From an uncultured Clostridia bacterium (lineage in GTDB: Bacteria > Bacillota > Clostridia > TANB77 > CAG-508): a stretch of 64,000 bases of DNA. Below the pieces are notes generated by a model. It worked only from the letters and a program-made list of their open reading frames with translations, did not search any database and was not told where the DNA came from. The stretch covers positions 10,044 through 74,043 of the forward strand of contig CAKPKE010000007.1 of NCBI GenBank assembly GCA_934167095.1. The letters are read 5' to 3'. Of this stretch, positions 26,225 to 34,952 are shown in pieces; the first letter of the stretch is position 1; each line of letters starts with the position of its first letter. Position numbers and translations under genes: made by a program.

Positions 26225-26845
26225 CTATTTTACTGTAATGGAATCTTTTATATTATTAAATTTACTATCACCTATTCCCGTTACATTTTTAATATCCTCT
26301 ATATTTTTAAATTTACCATTTTGCATTCTATATGCTACTATTCTTTCTGCTATTGCCTTTCCAATTCCAGAAAGTGTTGAAAGTTCATCTACTGTAGCAG
26401 TGTTTATATTTATTATTTTGCTATCAGAAGATTGAGTAGCATTACTACTAACATTCTCCCCTGCACCACTTGTTATATATTCAGTTTGCGTATCTTCTTT
26501 TTTGGGTACATAAATTTTATCTCCATCATTTAAAATGTATGCTAAATTTAGTTTATTAAGGTCTGCATCCACAGTTTCTCCACCAGCTGAGTATATTGCA
26601 TCTACTACTCTTGCTCCTTCTTCTAATGATACTACCCCACTATTTTTTACTTGTCCTGTAACATGAACTATTATTTGATTTTTTTCTTTTACTTCTTCTA
26701 GTATTTCCTCATTTTTTGCTTCAATTTCTTCCATATTGTTATCATTTGATTTTACCACATACATAACAACTGTTAATAACATAAGAGCAATAATTACTCC
26801 TACTACTATTTTTGATTTTATATCTAAATCTTTTATTTTTATCAT
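26225..26845 (-). CDS. comEA: ComEA-type DNA-binding protein (SLBB plus helix-hairpin-helix)
   Basis: This 206-aa protein has an N-terminal membrane helix (about 12-30). An SLBB domain follows (about 62-115: IIVHVTGQVKNSGVVSLEEGARVVDAI, ending IYVPK), and the C-terminus is a double helix-hairpin-helix (about 145-206: ININTATVDELSTLSGIGKAIAERIVAYR). In competent Firmicutes ComEA binds incoming double-stranded DNA at the cell surface. No comEC or pilus genes are in view, so natural competence is not shown. AAGGAG sits immediately before the called ATG, closer than usual, so the exact start is uncertain. Confidence 0.88.
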   Translation of the reverse strand: MIKIKDLDIKSKIVVGVIIALMLLTVVMYVVKSNDNNMEEIEAKNEEILEEVKEKNQIIVHVTGQVKNSGVVSLEEGARVVDAIYSAGGETVDADLNKLNLAYILNDGDKIYVPKKEDTQTEYITSGAGENVSSNATQSSDSKIININTATVDELSTLSGIGKAIAERIVAYRMQNGKFKNIEDIKNVTGIGDSKFNNIKDSITVK

Positions 26846-26933
26846 CTCCTTAAATAAATTTTAATTTTATATTGAAATTTCAATCTTTTTATTATACAAT
26901 ATATGGTATACATAAATTTCGGAGGTTTTTAGA

Positions 26934-28511
26934 TTGAATTTATTAAAAAAATCTATGTGCATAATTTCTATTGCACTTTTTATATTGCCCCTGACTATTT
27001 CAAATTACAGTATGGCAACAGACAATGGTAATTTGCTAGATTCTAATTCAGCAAATTCAAGTTCAAACAACTTAGCAAGTAATATTAGTTATATAGGCCC
27101 AGATTTGTATGATGCAAGTTCAACTGTTTCAGGTTCTAATATAGTTGGATTTACTACTTCAAATATGCCAAGTACATATTCTGGAGCAACACTTCTTATG
27201 GAACAGTCAACTGGCGAAATACTATATGGTAAAAACATTTATGAGAAAATGTATCCAGCAAGCACCACAAAAATAATGACAGCTATACTTACTATTGAAA
27301 ATTGCAAACTTACTGATACTGCTATTGCAAGTCACAATGCTGTTTTTTCAGTTCCATCAGGTTATTCACACGCAAACATTCAAGAAGGAGAAGAATTAAC
27401 AATAGAAGAACTTTTAAATGTTTTATTAATTCCTTCTGCCAATGATGCAGCTTATGTCTTAGCAGAACATATTGCAGGTTCTGTTGATGCTTTTTCAGAC
27501 ATGATGAATGCAAAAGCTAAAGAACTTGGTTGTTTAAACACTCATTTCGTTAATCCTAATGGAATTCATAATGAAAACCATTATTCAACAGCTTATGATA
27601 TGGCTTTAATCGGAAAATACGCAATGAAATCTATAGTTTTTAGACAAATAGTTTCAAAAACATCTTGTTCTCTTCCAGCTACAAACAAGTATGCAAAAAC
27701 GGACAGATTATTTAATACAACAAATGAATTAATAAAACCTAATTCTTCAAATTCACCTACAAATTACTACTACCAGTATGCAACAGGTGCAAAAACAGGA
27801 TACACAGATGCTGCAGCAAACTGCATAGTTGCAACAGCTACAAAAAACGATACATCTTTACTTGTAGTAATTCTTCATGGTGAAAGAACAGCTGATGGCT
27901 TAAGTCAAAGAGCTTTAGATTGTAAAACATTATTTGAATATGGATTTAATAATTTTTCATTTTCAACTATCGCAAAAAAAGGTGATGTATGCAAAACAAT
28001 CGAAATCGCAGATGCTACATCTTCAACAAAAAATTTAAATTTATTATATGATGAAGATATTACAGCATATCTGCCAAACAACTATAACATATATGATTTA
28101 ACACCACAAACAACTATTAGCGATGAAATTTTTGCGCCAATCGCAAGCGATACAATTCTTGGCACAGTTACTTATTCCGTAGGTAATTTAACTTTTACAA
28201 GTAATATAACTGCTCAAAATGATGTTTATAAATCTGACACAGCAAAAACAATAATGGAAATACTTTTAATTGTTATTATTTTAGTTTTAATTTCCTTTAT
28301 TTTTAAATTAAAAACTAGAACAGCATCAAAAAAACCATCTAGCAAGAAGCCTAAAAAAGCAAGCAAACAAAAAGCTTCACATACTTCCAGAACATCTACA
28401 CAGCAGAAGCAACGAAAAAAAACTACAAATACATCAAAAAAGAGTATAAACATTTCGGACGATTATTCTGATAACTATTACATTAGAGATTTTTATCCAA
28501 AATATAAATAA
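26934..28511 (+). CDS. D-alanyl-D-alanine carboxypeptidase (S11, PBP5/DacF type)
   Basis: This low-molecular-weight penicillin-binding protein trims the terminal D-Ala from peptidoglycan stem peptides. It has a signal sequence (1-28), the active-site SxxK as S110-T-T-K113, SxN as S168-A-N170, and KTG at 287-289, all in normal order and spacing. A C-terminal membrane helix (about 440-460) is followed by a very basic Lys/Ser/Thr tail of about 60 aa, longer than usual and cytoplasmic by the positive-inside rule. The start is TTG at 26934 with GGAGG 8 nt upstream. It is divergent from comEA. Confidence 0.93.
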   Translation: MNLLKKSMCIISIALFILPLTISNYSMATDNGNLLDSNSANSSSNNLASNISYIGPDLYDASSTVSGSNIVGFTTSNMPSTYSGATLLMEQSTGEILYGKNIYEKMYPASTTKIMTAILTIENCKLTDTAIASHNAVFSVPSGYSHANIQEGEELTIEELLNVLLIPSANDAAYVLAEHIAGSVDAFSDMMNAKAKELGCLNTHFVNPNGIHNENHYSTAYDMALIGKYAMKSIVFRQIVSKTSCSLPATNKYAKTDRLFNTTNELIKPNSSNSPTNYYYQYATGAKTGYTDAAANCIVATATKNDTSLLVVILHGERTADGLSQRALDCKTLFEYGFNNFSFSTIAKKGDVCKTIEIADATSSTKNLNLLYDEDITAYLPNNYNIYDLTPQTTISDEIFAPIASDTILGTVTYSVGNLTFTSNITAQNDVYKSDTAKTIMEILLIVIILVLISFIFKLKTRTASKKPSSKKPKKASKQKASHTSRTSTQQKQRKKTTNTSKKSINISDDYSDNYYIRDFYPKYK

Positions 28512-28541
28512 CAGGAGCATATTATTTGCCCCTGTTTTTAT
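28510..28541. terminator. Bidirectional terminator
   Basis: AACAGGAGC and GCCCCTGTT pair around an AT loop with T runs outside, between the converging carboxypeptidase and LCP genes. Confidence 0.75.
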
Positions 28542-29627
28542 TTAATTTTCTTCATCAACGCTATTAGTTTGGTAGAATAGTTCATTTACTAACTTTTTAG
28601 TTTGTGTACTATTTGCAACATATATTGATACTCCGTTGCACATTTCAGTTGTTCCTGGAACCATTCCTGTTTTTATACTATCCGCATCAAAATTTACAGC
28701 ATACGGTATATAAGCTTTTGCTTCGTTCAAATCCATGTTAGTTGTTACATTTTCATTAACAACATCCATAATTTGTTTTAGCTTGAATATATTTTGTGGT
28801 TTTAGTACTTGTTTTAGTGTTGCCGTTATAAATTCCCTTTGTGTTCTCATTCTTCCTAAGTCTTGCATTCCGTAAGAATAAGGATATGTTGAACCATCAT
28901 TATTATGTCTAAATCTTAATAATTGTTCTGCCTTTTTTCCATCTATTAGTTGTTCACCAGCTTTTAAATGTATTGCTAAGTCTTGTCCTTCATCATCATA
29001 GTCCATATCTATTGGTACATCAAATGTTACTCCACCAATTGCATCAACTAATTTTATTAAAGCTTTTGTGTCTATTATAACATAATTATCTAATTCTAGT
29101 CCTGTAAGCTCACTTATTCTATCAACAGCATCAGGAATATTTGTACCACTTCTAAATACTGTATTTATTTTATAACTTGCAATATAATTTGTTGAAGCTG
29201 TTTTTCTATCTTTTTTACCTACATAAGTATCTCTTGGTATTGATAACATTGCTGCACTTTGTGTTTTAGGGTCGTATTGCACAACCATTATAGAATCAGC
29301 AAGTTTGTAATCATCTACACCGCTTTCACCCATTACTAATACTCTAATAGGCTCTAAGTTTTCAAGTGTTGTTGAATCTTCACCTAATATTGTTGCTAAA
29401 AATCCAGTCATACCGCCACCATTATTTTTTATTTTATATGTGACAGCTCCTACGCCAGCAAGTACTAATAGTATTAAAAATACTATTACTATTTTCATAG
29501 CTGTTCTATTTTTACTTTTTTTCTTTGTTTTTATCGTTTTATTTTTTTGTTGTTCAACCTTTTTTTTATTATTTTTTGGCTCACTCTTTTTAGCAGAGTG
29601 CTTACCCTCTTCTGTTTTTCTTCCCAC
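28542..29627 (-). CDS. LytR-CpsA-Psr (LCP) family wall-polymer ligase
   Basis: LCP proteins transfer lipid-linked anionic polymers such as teichoic acid to peptidoglycan. This one has a very basic cytoplasmic N-terminus (about 45 aa of K/E-rich sequence), one membrane helix (about 45-68) and an LCP domain: VLVMGES, then MLSIPRDTYV with the conserved Arg, DNYVIID, GGVTFDVP and QLLRFRHN with two more conserved Arg. Length (361 aa) is typical. GGAG lies 8 nt before GTG 29627 and overlaps an upstream in-frame GTG at 29636, so 29627 is the preferred start. Its promoter is nested in the terminator of cvpA. Confidence 0.92.
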   Translation of the reverse strand: MGRKTEEGKHSAKKSEPKNNKKKVEQQKNKTIKTKKKSKNRTAMKIVIVFLILLVLAGVGAVTYKIKNNGGGMTGFLATILGEDSTTLENLEPIRVLVMGESGVDDYKLADSIMVVQYDPKTQSAAMLSIPRDTYVGKKDRKTASTNYIASYKINTVFRSGTNIPDAVDRISELTGLELDNYVIIDTKALIKLVDAIGGVTFDVPIDMDYDDEGQDLAIHLKAGEQLIDGKKAEQLLRFRHNNDGSTYPYSYGMQDLGRMRTQREFITATLKQVLKPQNIFKLKQIMDVVNENVTTNMDLNEAKAYIPYAVNFDADSIKTGMVPGTTEMCNGVSIYVANSTQTKKLVNELFYQTNSVDEEN

Positions 29628-29659
29628 CTTAATCACTCCAATATTATTTTATGCCATCA

Positions 29660-29688
29660 AGTATACCAAATAGCAAAAAAAATATCAA
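29660..29688 (-). promoter_or_regulatory. Promoter of the LCP gene, nested in a terminator
   Basis: TTGATA (29688-29683) and TATACT (29665-29660), spacer 17 nt. The -35 box lies inside the 3' arm of the cvpA terminator hairpin and the spacer is that terminator's T run. Confidence 0.6.
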
Positions 29689-29711
29689 CCCCTATAATAG
29701 AAGTTGATATT
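29673..29711 (-). terminator. Terminator of the DUF5711-cvpA operon
   Basis: AATATCAAC and GTTGATATT form a 9-bp stem followed by eight T on the minus strand, directly after the cvpA stop. Confidence 0.85.
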
Positions 29712-29715
29712 ACTT

Positions 29716-30369
29716 TTACATAAAAAATTTTAATATTATATTGTTATTATAAAGCATTGAACCTATAAAAGATTTTGATATTGCCAATGTAACATTATTT
29801 TCTGTCCACATAACGCTTAGAAGTGAAATTATAGCAAATATTACATATACAATAATTAATCCCTCTGCAATGCCATATATGATTCCACCTGTTTTATCTA
29901 CTTGCTTTATTATAGGAAGTTTTGTAATTTGTTTTACAAACATACTTACAATTCCTAAAGCACATCTTGCTCCAATAAACAATACTAATAATGAACCTGC
30001 ATATATTACAGTTTCTGTTGCTTGACTTGCTGTTTGTTCTATAATTTCATTTTTTGCTTCATTTGCTTGCTTAGATATACTGTTTTCTATGTTTTGCATA
30101 AAGTTAGTATTTTCTTTCTTTTCTTCTGTTTTTACCTCTTCTGTGCTGTTTTTATTTAAAGTTTCAACAATCGCGGTTTTTATGTTATCATCAATAACAG
30201 TTTTATTTATTATTGTATTTGCTAAAGGTTTATAAAACACTAAGGCTACAACTACTGCTATTGCAAATGATAATAGCTTTATCAAACTTCCTGTAAGACC
30301 TTTTTTGTAACCAATAAACATAAACATAAGTATTACTGCAACAATTATTAAATCAACTATCATTCCCAT
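29716..30369 (-). CDS. cvpA: CvpA-family membrane protein
   Basis: A 217-aa protein with four predicted membrane helices (about 5-20, 28-45, 118-140 and 158-180) and the CvpA opening IVDLIIVAVILMFMFIGYKKGL. A charged, Lys/Glu-rich extracytoplasmic or cytoplasmic loop of about 60 aa lies between helices 2 and 3. The family (CvpA/YshB) is tied to colicin V production and envelope maintenance in other bacteria; its molecular activity is unclear. AAGGAGG precedes ATG 30369. It starts 13 nt after the DUF5711 gene and forms an operon with it. Confidence 0.85.
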   Translation of the reverse strand: MGMIVDLIIVAVILMFMFIGYKKGLTGSLIKLLSFAIAVVVALVFYKPLANTIINKTVIDDNIKTAIVETLNKNSTEEVKTEEKKENTNFMQNIENSISKQANEAKNEIIEQTASQATETVIYAGSLLVLFIGARCALGIVSMFVKQITKLPIIKQVDKTGGIIYGIAEGLIIVYVIFAIISLLSVMWTENNVTLAISKSFIGSMLYNNNIILKFFM

Positions 30370-30382
30370 ATACTTTTCCTCC

Positions 30383-31594
30383 TTATAATTTTACAATTTC
30401 AATTTTATCTCTATATACTATTCCAGCAATTTTTTCGCTAATAACTATATTTCTCGCTTCTTGTCCTGCTGTATATTTTTTTATGAGCCAACCATTTGTG
30501 TTTATAAAGTGTATTTCAGACCCTAAATTGATTGCGATTTTATTTCTTGCAGTATAAATTTCTTTTGCTACTCCTGAGAATTTATATTTACTTTCTTTTA
30601 AACTATTGTTATTTATTAATCTTATTAAAGATTGTGTATTAAATAAATTCGATGAACTTTCTTCTATTATAGCACTATATCCACTAAGGTCTATACTTGC
30701 AAAAGTAACTTTGTTATCGCTTTTTGAAAATGTTGTGACTGTTTCATTTTGATTATTATTTATTATGCATATTTCATCGTCATACATGCAAACTAATTTG
30801 TCATTTGTTTGATATTGCATTTTTAAAATCAGCTTATTTGAATCTGCTTTATATGTATACACAATGCCCTCTGTTGGTTTCTTTTTGGCTGTTTCAATTG
30901 ATATTATTTTAACATTTGACTGTATAAGTGTACCACTTGTATTTAGCTCAGCATAAGCTAGATATTTATTATCACTTGATATTGTTACATCAACTGCTAG
31001 TGTACTTGATAAATATGTTTTAAATATCTCTGTTCCTGTATCATCAAATAGAATTATTACAGATTTGTATGCAGTTCCAGATACTACAACCGAAGTATAT
31101 CCAGACTTATTTACATTTATTTTTGTAATTTGTCCTTCTATATCCTTTTTCCAGCTAATTTTTTGATCTTTTATCATATATATTTTACTTCCGCCTTTTT
31201 CGGCTATTGCAAAATACTCGCCATTAATTGATGTTGTGGGTGTACCTATTTCGATATTTAATTCATTTTCTTTTTTGGCTGATGTATTATATTGAGTCAT
31301 TTTGTTTCCATTTAGTATCATAATTTTGTCTTGATATGCAAATACTGTTGATTTGTCATAATCAGATAATAATATTTTATTTAAATTATTTTCTTCAATT
31401 TCCTTTGATAATATGTTCTCATCTATGTATGCTCTTATTTCCTCATTATTTACATATAAAATATATGTGATAACGCATGTCAACACTAATATAACCAGTA
31501 TAATTACACCTACTAGCCTTGAAATATTAAATTTTTTCTTTTTCGTCTGTGGATTATCGTCCACATTTAAGTATATTAAATTTTCTTTTTCCAT
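30383..31594 (-). CDS. DUF5711-type membrane-anchored beta-propeller protein
   Basis: The 403-aa protein has a Lys-rich cytoplasmic N-terminus, one membrane helix (about 27-48) and a long extracellular part made of repeated four-stranded units: DKIMILNGNKMTQYN, GEYFAIAEKGGSKIYMI, NKYLAYAELNTSG, DKLVCMYDDEICIIN. The regular spacing of about 40-45 aa fits a beta-propeller, the form of DUF5711 proteins common in clostridia. Function is not established. Translational coupling with cvpA suggests a shared envelope role. Confidence 0.7.
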   Translation of the reverse strand: MEKENLIYLNVDDNPQTKKKKFNISRLVGVIILVILVLTCVITYILYVNNEEIRAYIDENILSKEIEENNLNKILLSDYDKSTVFAYQDKIMILNGNKMTQYNTSAKKENELNIEIGTPTTSINGEYFAIAEKGGSKIYMIKDQKISWKKDIEGQITKINVNKSGYTSVVVSGTAYKSVIILFDDTGTEIFKTYLSSTLAVDVTISSDNKYLAYAELNTSGTLIQSNVKIISIETAKKKPTEGIVYTYKADSNKLILKMQYQTNDKLVCMYDDEICIINNNQNETVTTFSKSDNKVTFASIDLSGYSAIIEESSSNLFNTQSLIRLINNNSLKESKYKFSGVAKEIYTARNKIAINLGSEIHFINTNGWLIKKYTAGQEARNIVISEKIAGIVYRDKIEIVKL

Positions 31595-31659
31595 TCGTTT
31601 AAATTCTTTCCTTATTTTTTCGTTATTAGTATACTACATCTTTTATTATTTTTCTACAC

Positions 31660-32700
31660 TTATTCTATCTTTTTATATTGTCTTACAATTAAAATTATTT
31701 GTAGCACGCCAACAATGCCAAATATTGGATATAGTAAAACTACTAATTTTCCAAATCCTATATAAGAAGAAGCTATTCCTAAAATGCATAGTAACCATGC
31801 TATTTTTTTATATATTCTTTCATTCTTTATATTCTCCAAAAAGCCATATCCTGCGGATACTGCAGATGTAAATATTGCAATTATTAGCACTAATGAATAT
31901 AGTAATTGTTCAATTTTATTTTTTTCTAATATTTTAATTATTGGCAATTCTATATTTTCAATATTTAAATTTGAAGTCAGAATTATTTTTATTAATCCTA
32001 TCGAAAGAGTCGCTATAATAGCGACAATTATATAGCATACAATTTTTATTTGTTTTTTATCTTTTAAATGCTTATTTAGTGAAATTATTATTGGAATTAA
32101 AATTATGCTATTATAACTTGCATACGAAATTGACATTACCATTGCTTTTATAAAATTATTTTCTATATTTATATTCTCTAAATCAACTGGGCCTGTTGGC
32201 TTTACAATTAAATATATTAATATAAAAATTAATACTGGAATTGTGATTGTATTTATTTTCATTATTCCTTCTATATTGTTTAAAAAAGTAAAATACAAAA
32301 TCACACCTATAATTCCAGAAGAAATTGCAAGTGGAATTTCATATTGTTGTTTAAAATATGCACTAAATCCTGCAACCATTATAAAAAATGAGATTATCAA
32401 AAATACATTTATTATATTTTTTAAAATTTTCTTAGTACAGTTAGTTATTTTTTTACTTTTACCAGATGAAAGTCTATCTATGAACTCATTATTTGTTTCT
32501 ATGTTATATTTTTTTACAACCATAGTAGTCATATATATAATAATTCCTGTTAAAGCAGAAGACACAATGCTTCCCACAATTCCGTATATACCAAACTTTG
32601 CAAAAAATTCGTTTATTTCTTTTCCTGATGCAAAACCAGCACCTATAAAAGTTCCTATTATAATTGAAATTATTTTGATATTTTCTTTAAAATTTTTCAA
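31660..32700 (-). CDS. YkvI-family multi-helix membrane protein
   Basis: A 346-aa integral membrane protein with about ten helices. It starts FKENIKIISIIIGTFIGAGFASGKEINEFFAKFG; the GAGFASGKE motif is characteristic of the YkvI family, which is related to amino-acid transporters of the APC superfamily. The substrate is unknown. The start is TTG at 32700, with GGGAGAT 5 nt upstream. It stands alone, separated from the upstream gldG-like gene by a terminator. Confidence 0.8.
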   Translation of the reverse strand: MKNFKENIKIISIIIGTFIGAGFASGKEINEFFAKFGIYGIVGSIVSSALTGIIIYMTTMVVKKYNIETNNEFIDRLSSGKSKKITNCTKKILKNIINVFLIISFFIMVAGFSAYFKQQYEIPLAISSGIIGVILYFTFLNNIEGIMKINTITIPVLIFILIYLIVKPTGPVDLENINIENNFIKAMVMSISYASYNSIILIPIIISLNKHLKDKKQIKIVCYIIVAIIATLSIGLIKIILTSNLNIENIELPIIKILEKNKIEQLLYSLVLIIAIFTSAVSAGYGFLENIKNERIYKKIAWLLCILGIASSYIGFGKLVVLLYPIFGIVGVLQIILIVRQYKKIE

Positions 32701-32736
32701 ACTTTATCTCCCTTGCTTAATTATATTATGGAGATA

Positions 32737-32766
32737 AAAAAATAGCCCTGTTTAAAGGCTATTTTA
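32737..32766 (-). terminator. Terminator of the Gld-like ABC operon
   Basis: AATAGCC pairs with GGGCTATT, followed by TTTTTTTA on the minus strand, right after the stop at 32770. Confidence 0.8.
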
Positions 32767-32769
32767 ATA

Positions 32770-34257
32770 TTATTTTTTTCTGCGTCTTACTTGCCATACT
32801 ATAATTCCTGTAAGTATTATTATAATTGGTAAAGCAACAATTATTCCTACTATTACATTTTTTTCTGTTTGTGTTGCTGTAAATGTATATACAGTTCCTT
32901 GGTCTTTTCTTATTGTTATGTTATCAGTTCTTTGTGTTAAATATGAAACTGAATTTACAAGTAAGTCTTTGTTGTTATAGAACATTATTCCAAGCACTTG
33001 GCTACTACTATTTGAGTTTGTTCCATATAAAGTTACTGCTAAATCACTTGCAAATATACTACTTGAATATAATATTAATTCAGAATTTACTTCTGTTCCA
33101 TCTTCCTTTGTAATTTTCTTTGTTAAAAGTGTTCCTAAAACAGCTCCACCAGCATCTTCATCAGTATCTAGTTTATCTACTGTTTCAGTATTGTATGTAT
33201 TTCTTAGGAATGCTGAACTTTTAGCTGTAACTAAATCTGTTTTTGTTACATTTAATTTTTCTAACTCTTCACTGCTTACAGAACTTATTTTTCCAGCTCC
33301 CATAAATACAACAGCTCCATCTGTTGATATATATCTTGTAATTTCTGATTCAGTATTTACATCTGGAATTATCATATCTGCATATCCACTAATCATATTT
33401 GACGAATTTGTTTCGAAGATTTCACCTTGTGACATACTTACTCCGTATACAGAAAGCACTTCATCAAAGTTTGGCAAGCTGATTTTTCCAAAGTTTGGAT
33501 CTGCAAGTATCATTAATTTTCCACCATTATTGATGTATGCTAATATTTCATTTTTTTCAAATTCTGAAAAATCTTCTGATAATGTTGGTATAATTAAAGT
33601 ATCACAATCTGCTGGAATTCCACCATTTGTTATTATATTTAAGTTTGATACATCATTTGCTTCATTTGTTAAATATTCTGTTGCAATAGTGTATTGATCT
33701 TTATAATATTCATGGTCTGTAGCAATATATATTTTAGCTGTTTTTTCTAAGTTTACTGCTAATATAGCATTTGTTAGTGATTGTTCTGTTATATCTACAT
33801 TCTCATAAGTAGAATAATCATAACTATATAAGTCATTTGTTGTTAAAGCTTTTTGTTTTTCTCCACATTCTATTATAATTAATTTGTCTGTTGAACTACC
33901 CAAACCGTAAGCTAATTTTAAATCTGATCTTGTATTTACATCTTCTAGTATTTCATAAGTTATATGTTCATTTTGCTTTGCATATAGATTTGCATAAGTT
34001 TCAACTTCTGGATATTTAGACATTCCATATAATATTATTTTTGTGTCTTGTGAAATACTTTTTATTTTATCTTTTGACTCCTGAGATAATGAATATAATT
34101 TTTCAGAAGTTAAATCTATATCTGTAATATTTGCTTTATTTAGTCCAATTATAATTCCATCATATACTGCAATTATGATAGCAATTAAAATTACAGTAAA
34201 TAACGCACTTCTTAGCCATTTGCCTTTTTGTAAAAAAGCACTTAATTTTTCTTTCAC
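32770..34257 (-). CDS. GldG-like ABC transporter auxiliary protein
   Basis: The 495-aa protein has a membrane helix near each end (about 15-37 and 462-485) and a large extracellular region. The N-terminal ITDIDLTSEKLYSLSQESKDKIKSI is typical of GldG/DUF4350-like partners of ABC-2 exporters; ILADPNFGKISLPNFDEVL recalls the GATase-like fold of that family. The start is GTG at 34257 with AGGAGG 8 nt upstream. It is the third gene of an ATPase-permease-GldG operon. In Bacteroidetes such systems serve gliding; in clostridia the cargo is unknown. Confidence 0.85.
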   Translation of the reverse strand: MKEKLSAFLQKGKWLRSALFTVILIAIIIAVYDGIIIGLNKANITDIDLTSEKLYSLSQESKDKIKSISQDTKIILYGMSKYPEVETYANLYAKQNEHITYEILEDVNTRSDLKLAYGLGSSTDKLIIIECGEKQKALTTNDLYSYDYSTYENVDITEQSLTNAILAVNLEKTAKIYIATDHEYYKDQYTIATEYLTNEANDVSNLNIITNGGIPADCDTLIIPTLSEDFSEFEKNEILAYINNGGKLMILADPNFGKISLPNFDEVLSVYGVSMSQGEIFETNSSNMISGYADMIIPDVNTESEITRYISTDGAVVFMGAGKISSVSSEELEKLNVTKTDLVTAKSSAFLRNTYNTETVDKLDTDEDAGGAVLGTLLTKKITKEDGTEVNSELILYSSSIFASDLAVTLYGTNSNSSSQVLGIMFYNNKDLLVNSVSYLTQRTDNITIRKDQGTVYTFTATQTEKNVIVGIIVALPIIIILTGIIVWQVRRRKK

Positions 34258-34268
34258 AGCTTTTCCTC

Positions 34269-34952
34269 CTATTTCAATAATTTTCTTCTTTTCATCATTA
34301 TTACTGTTAAAGTAATAAACATCACTGATATTAGTAGTAAGTTTATTGTTTCAGTAATTGGCAATACTCCTGTTACAAAAGGATAAAATTGCTCCATCAA
34401 TGATATGCTAGATAGACTTGTTGATAAGTTTGGTGCAAGCCATGTAAGTATAAAAGCACCAATTGTTACTACGGCTGCAATTATTTGGTTTTCTGTTAAG
34501 CTAGATACAAATATACCAAAAGATATATATGCCATGCATAAAAGTAAAAATCCAAGCATTGAAACAGCAACTGCACTCACATCAGGCATTTTAAAGTAAC
34601 AAAGTATTCCAAAATATATTAATGTAAGTATTTCTGCAATTACTACAACAAGTGTTGCTGCAAAAAATTTTCCTAAAACTATTGCTGTACTACTTCTTGG
34701 TGAAGTAAGCAATATTTGTTCTGTTCCATTTTTTCTTTCTTCTGCAAATGATCTCATTGTTAATAATGGAATAATAAATACTAATGAATACATTGCTGAA
34801 TAGTAAAATACATATTGGAATGATGTAGCTCCATTTAGTATTGTTGTTATATAAAATAAAATGCTAAACATTGCCAAGAATAATCCAACAAATACATATC
34901 CTATTGGCGATAAGAAATATGTTTTAAATTCTTTTTTTAATACTGCCCACAT
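34269..34952 (-). CDS. ABC-2 type permease (GldF-like)
   Basis: A 227-aa membrane protein with six helices, opening MWAVLKKEFKTYFLSPIGYVFVGLF, the classic ABC-2 signature where an FxxYFxSPIGY segment leads into helix 1. It also has EERKNGTEQILLTSPRS, the conserved coupling loop between helices 2 and 3. Its ATG overlaps the TAA of the ATPase gene by one base (TAATG), so the two are translationally coupled. It would form the membrane channel for the ATPase encoded upstream. Confidence 0.92.
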   Translation of the reverse strand: MWAVLKKEFKTYFLSPIGYVFVGLFLAMFSILFYITTILNGATSFQYVFYYSAMYSLVFIIPLLTMRSFAEERKNGTEQILLTSPRSSTAIVLGKFFAATLVVVIAEILTLIYFGILCYFKMPDVSAVAVSMLGFLLLCMAYISFGIFVSSLTENQIIAAVVTIGAFILTWLAPNLSTSLSSISLMEQFYPFVTGVLPITETINLLLISVMFITLTVIMMKRRKLLK

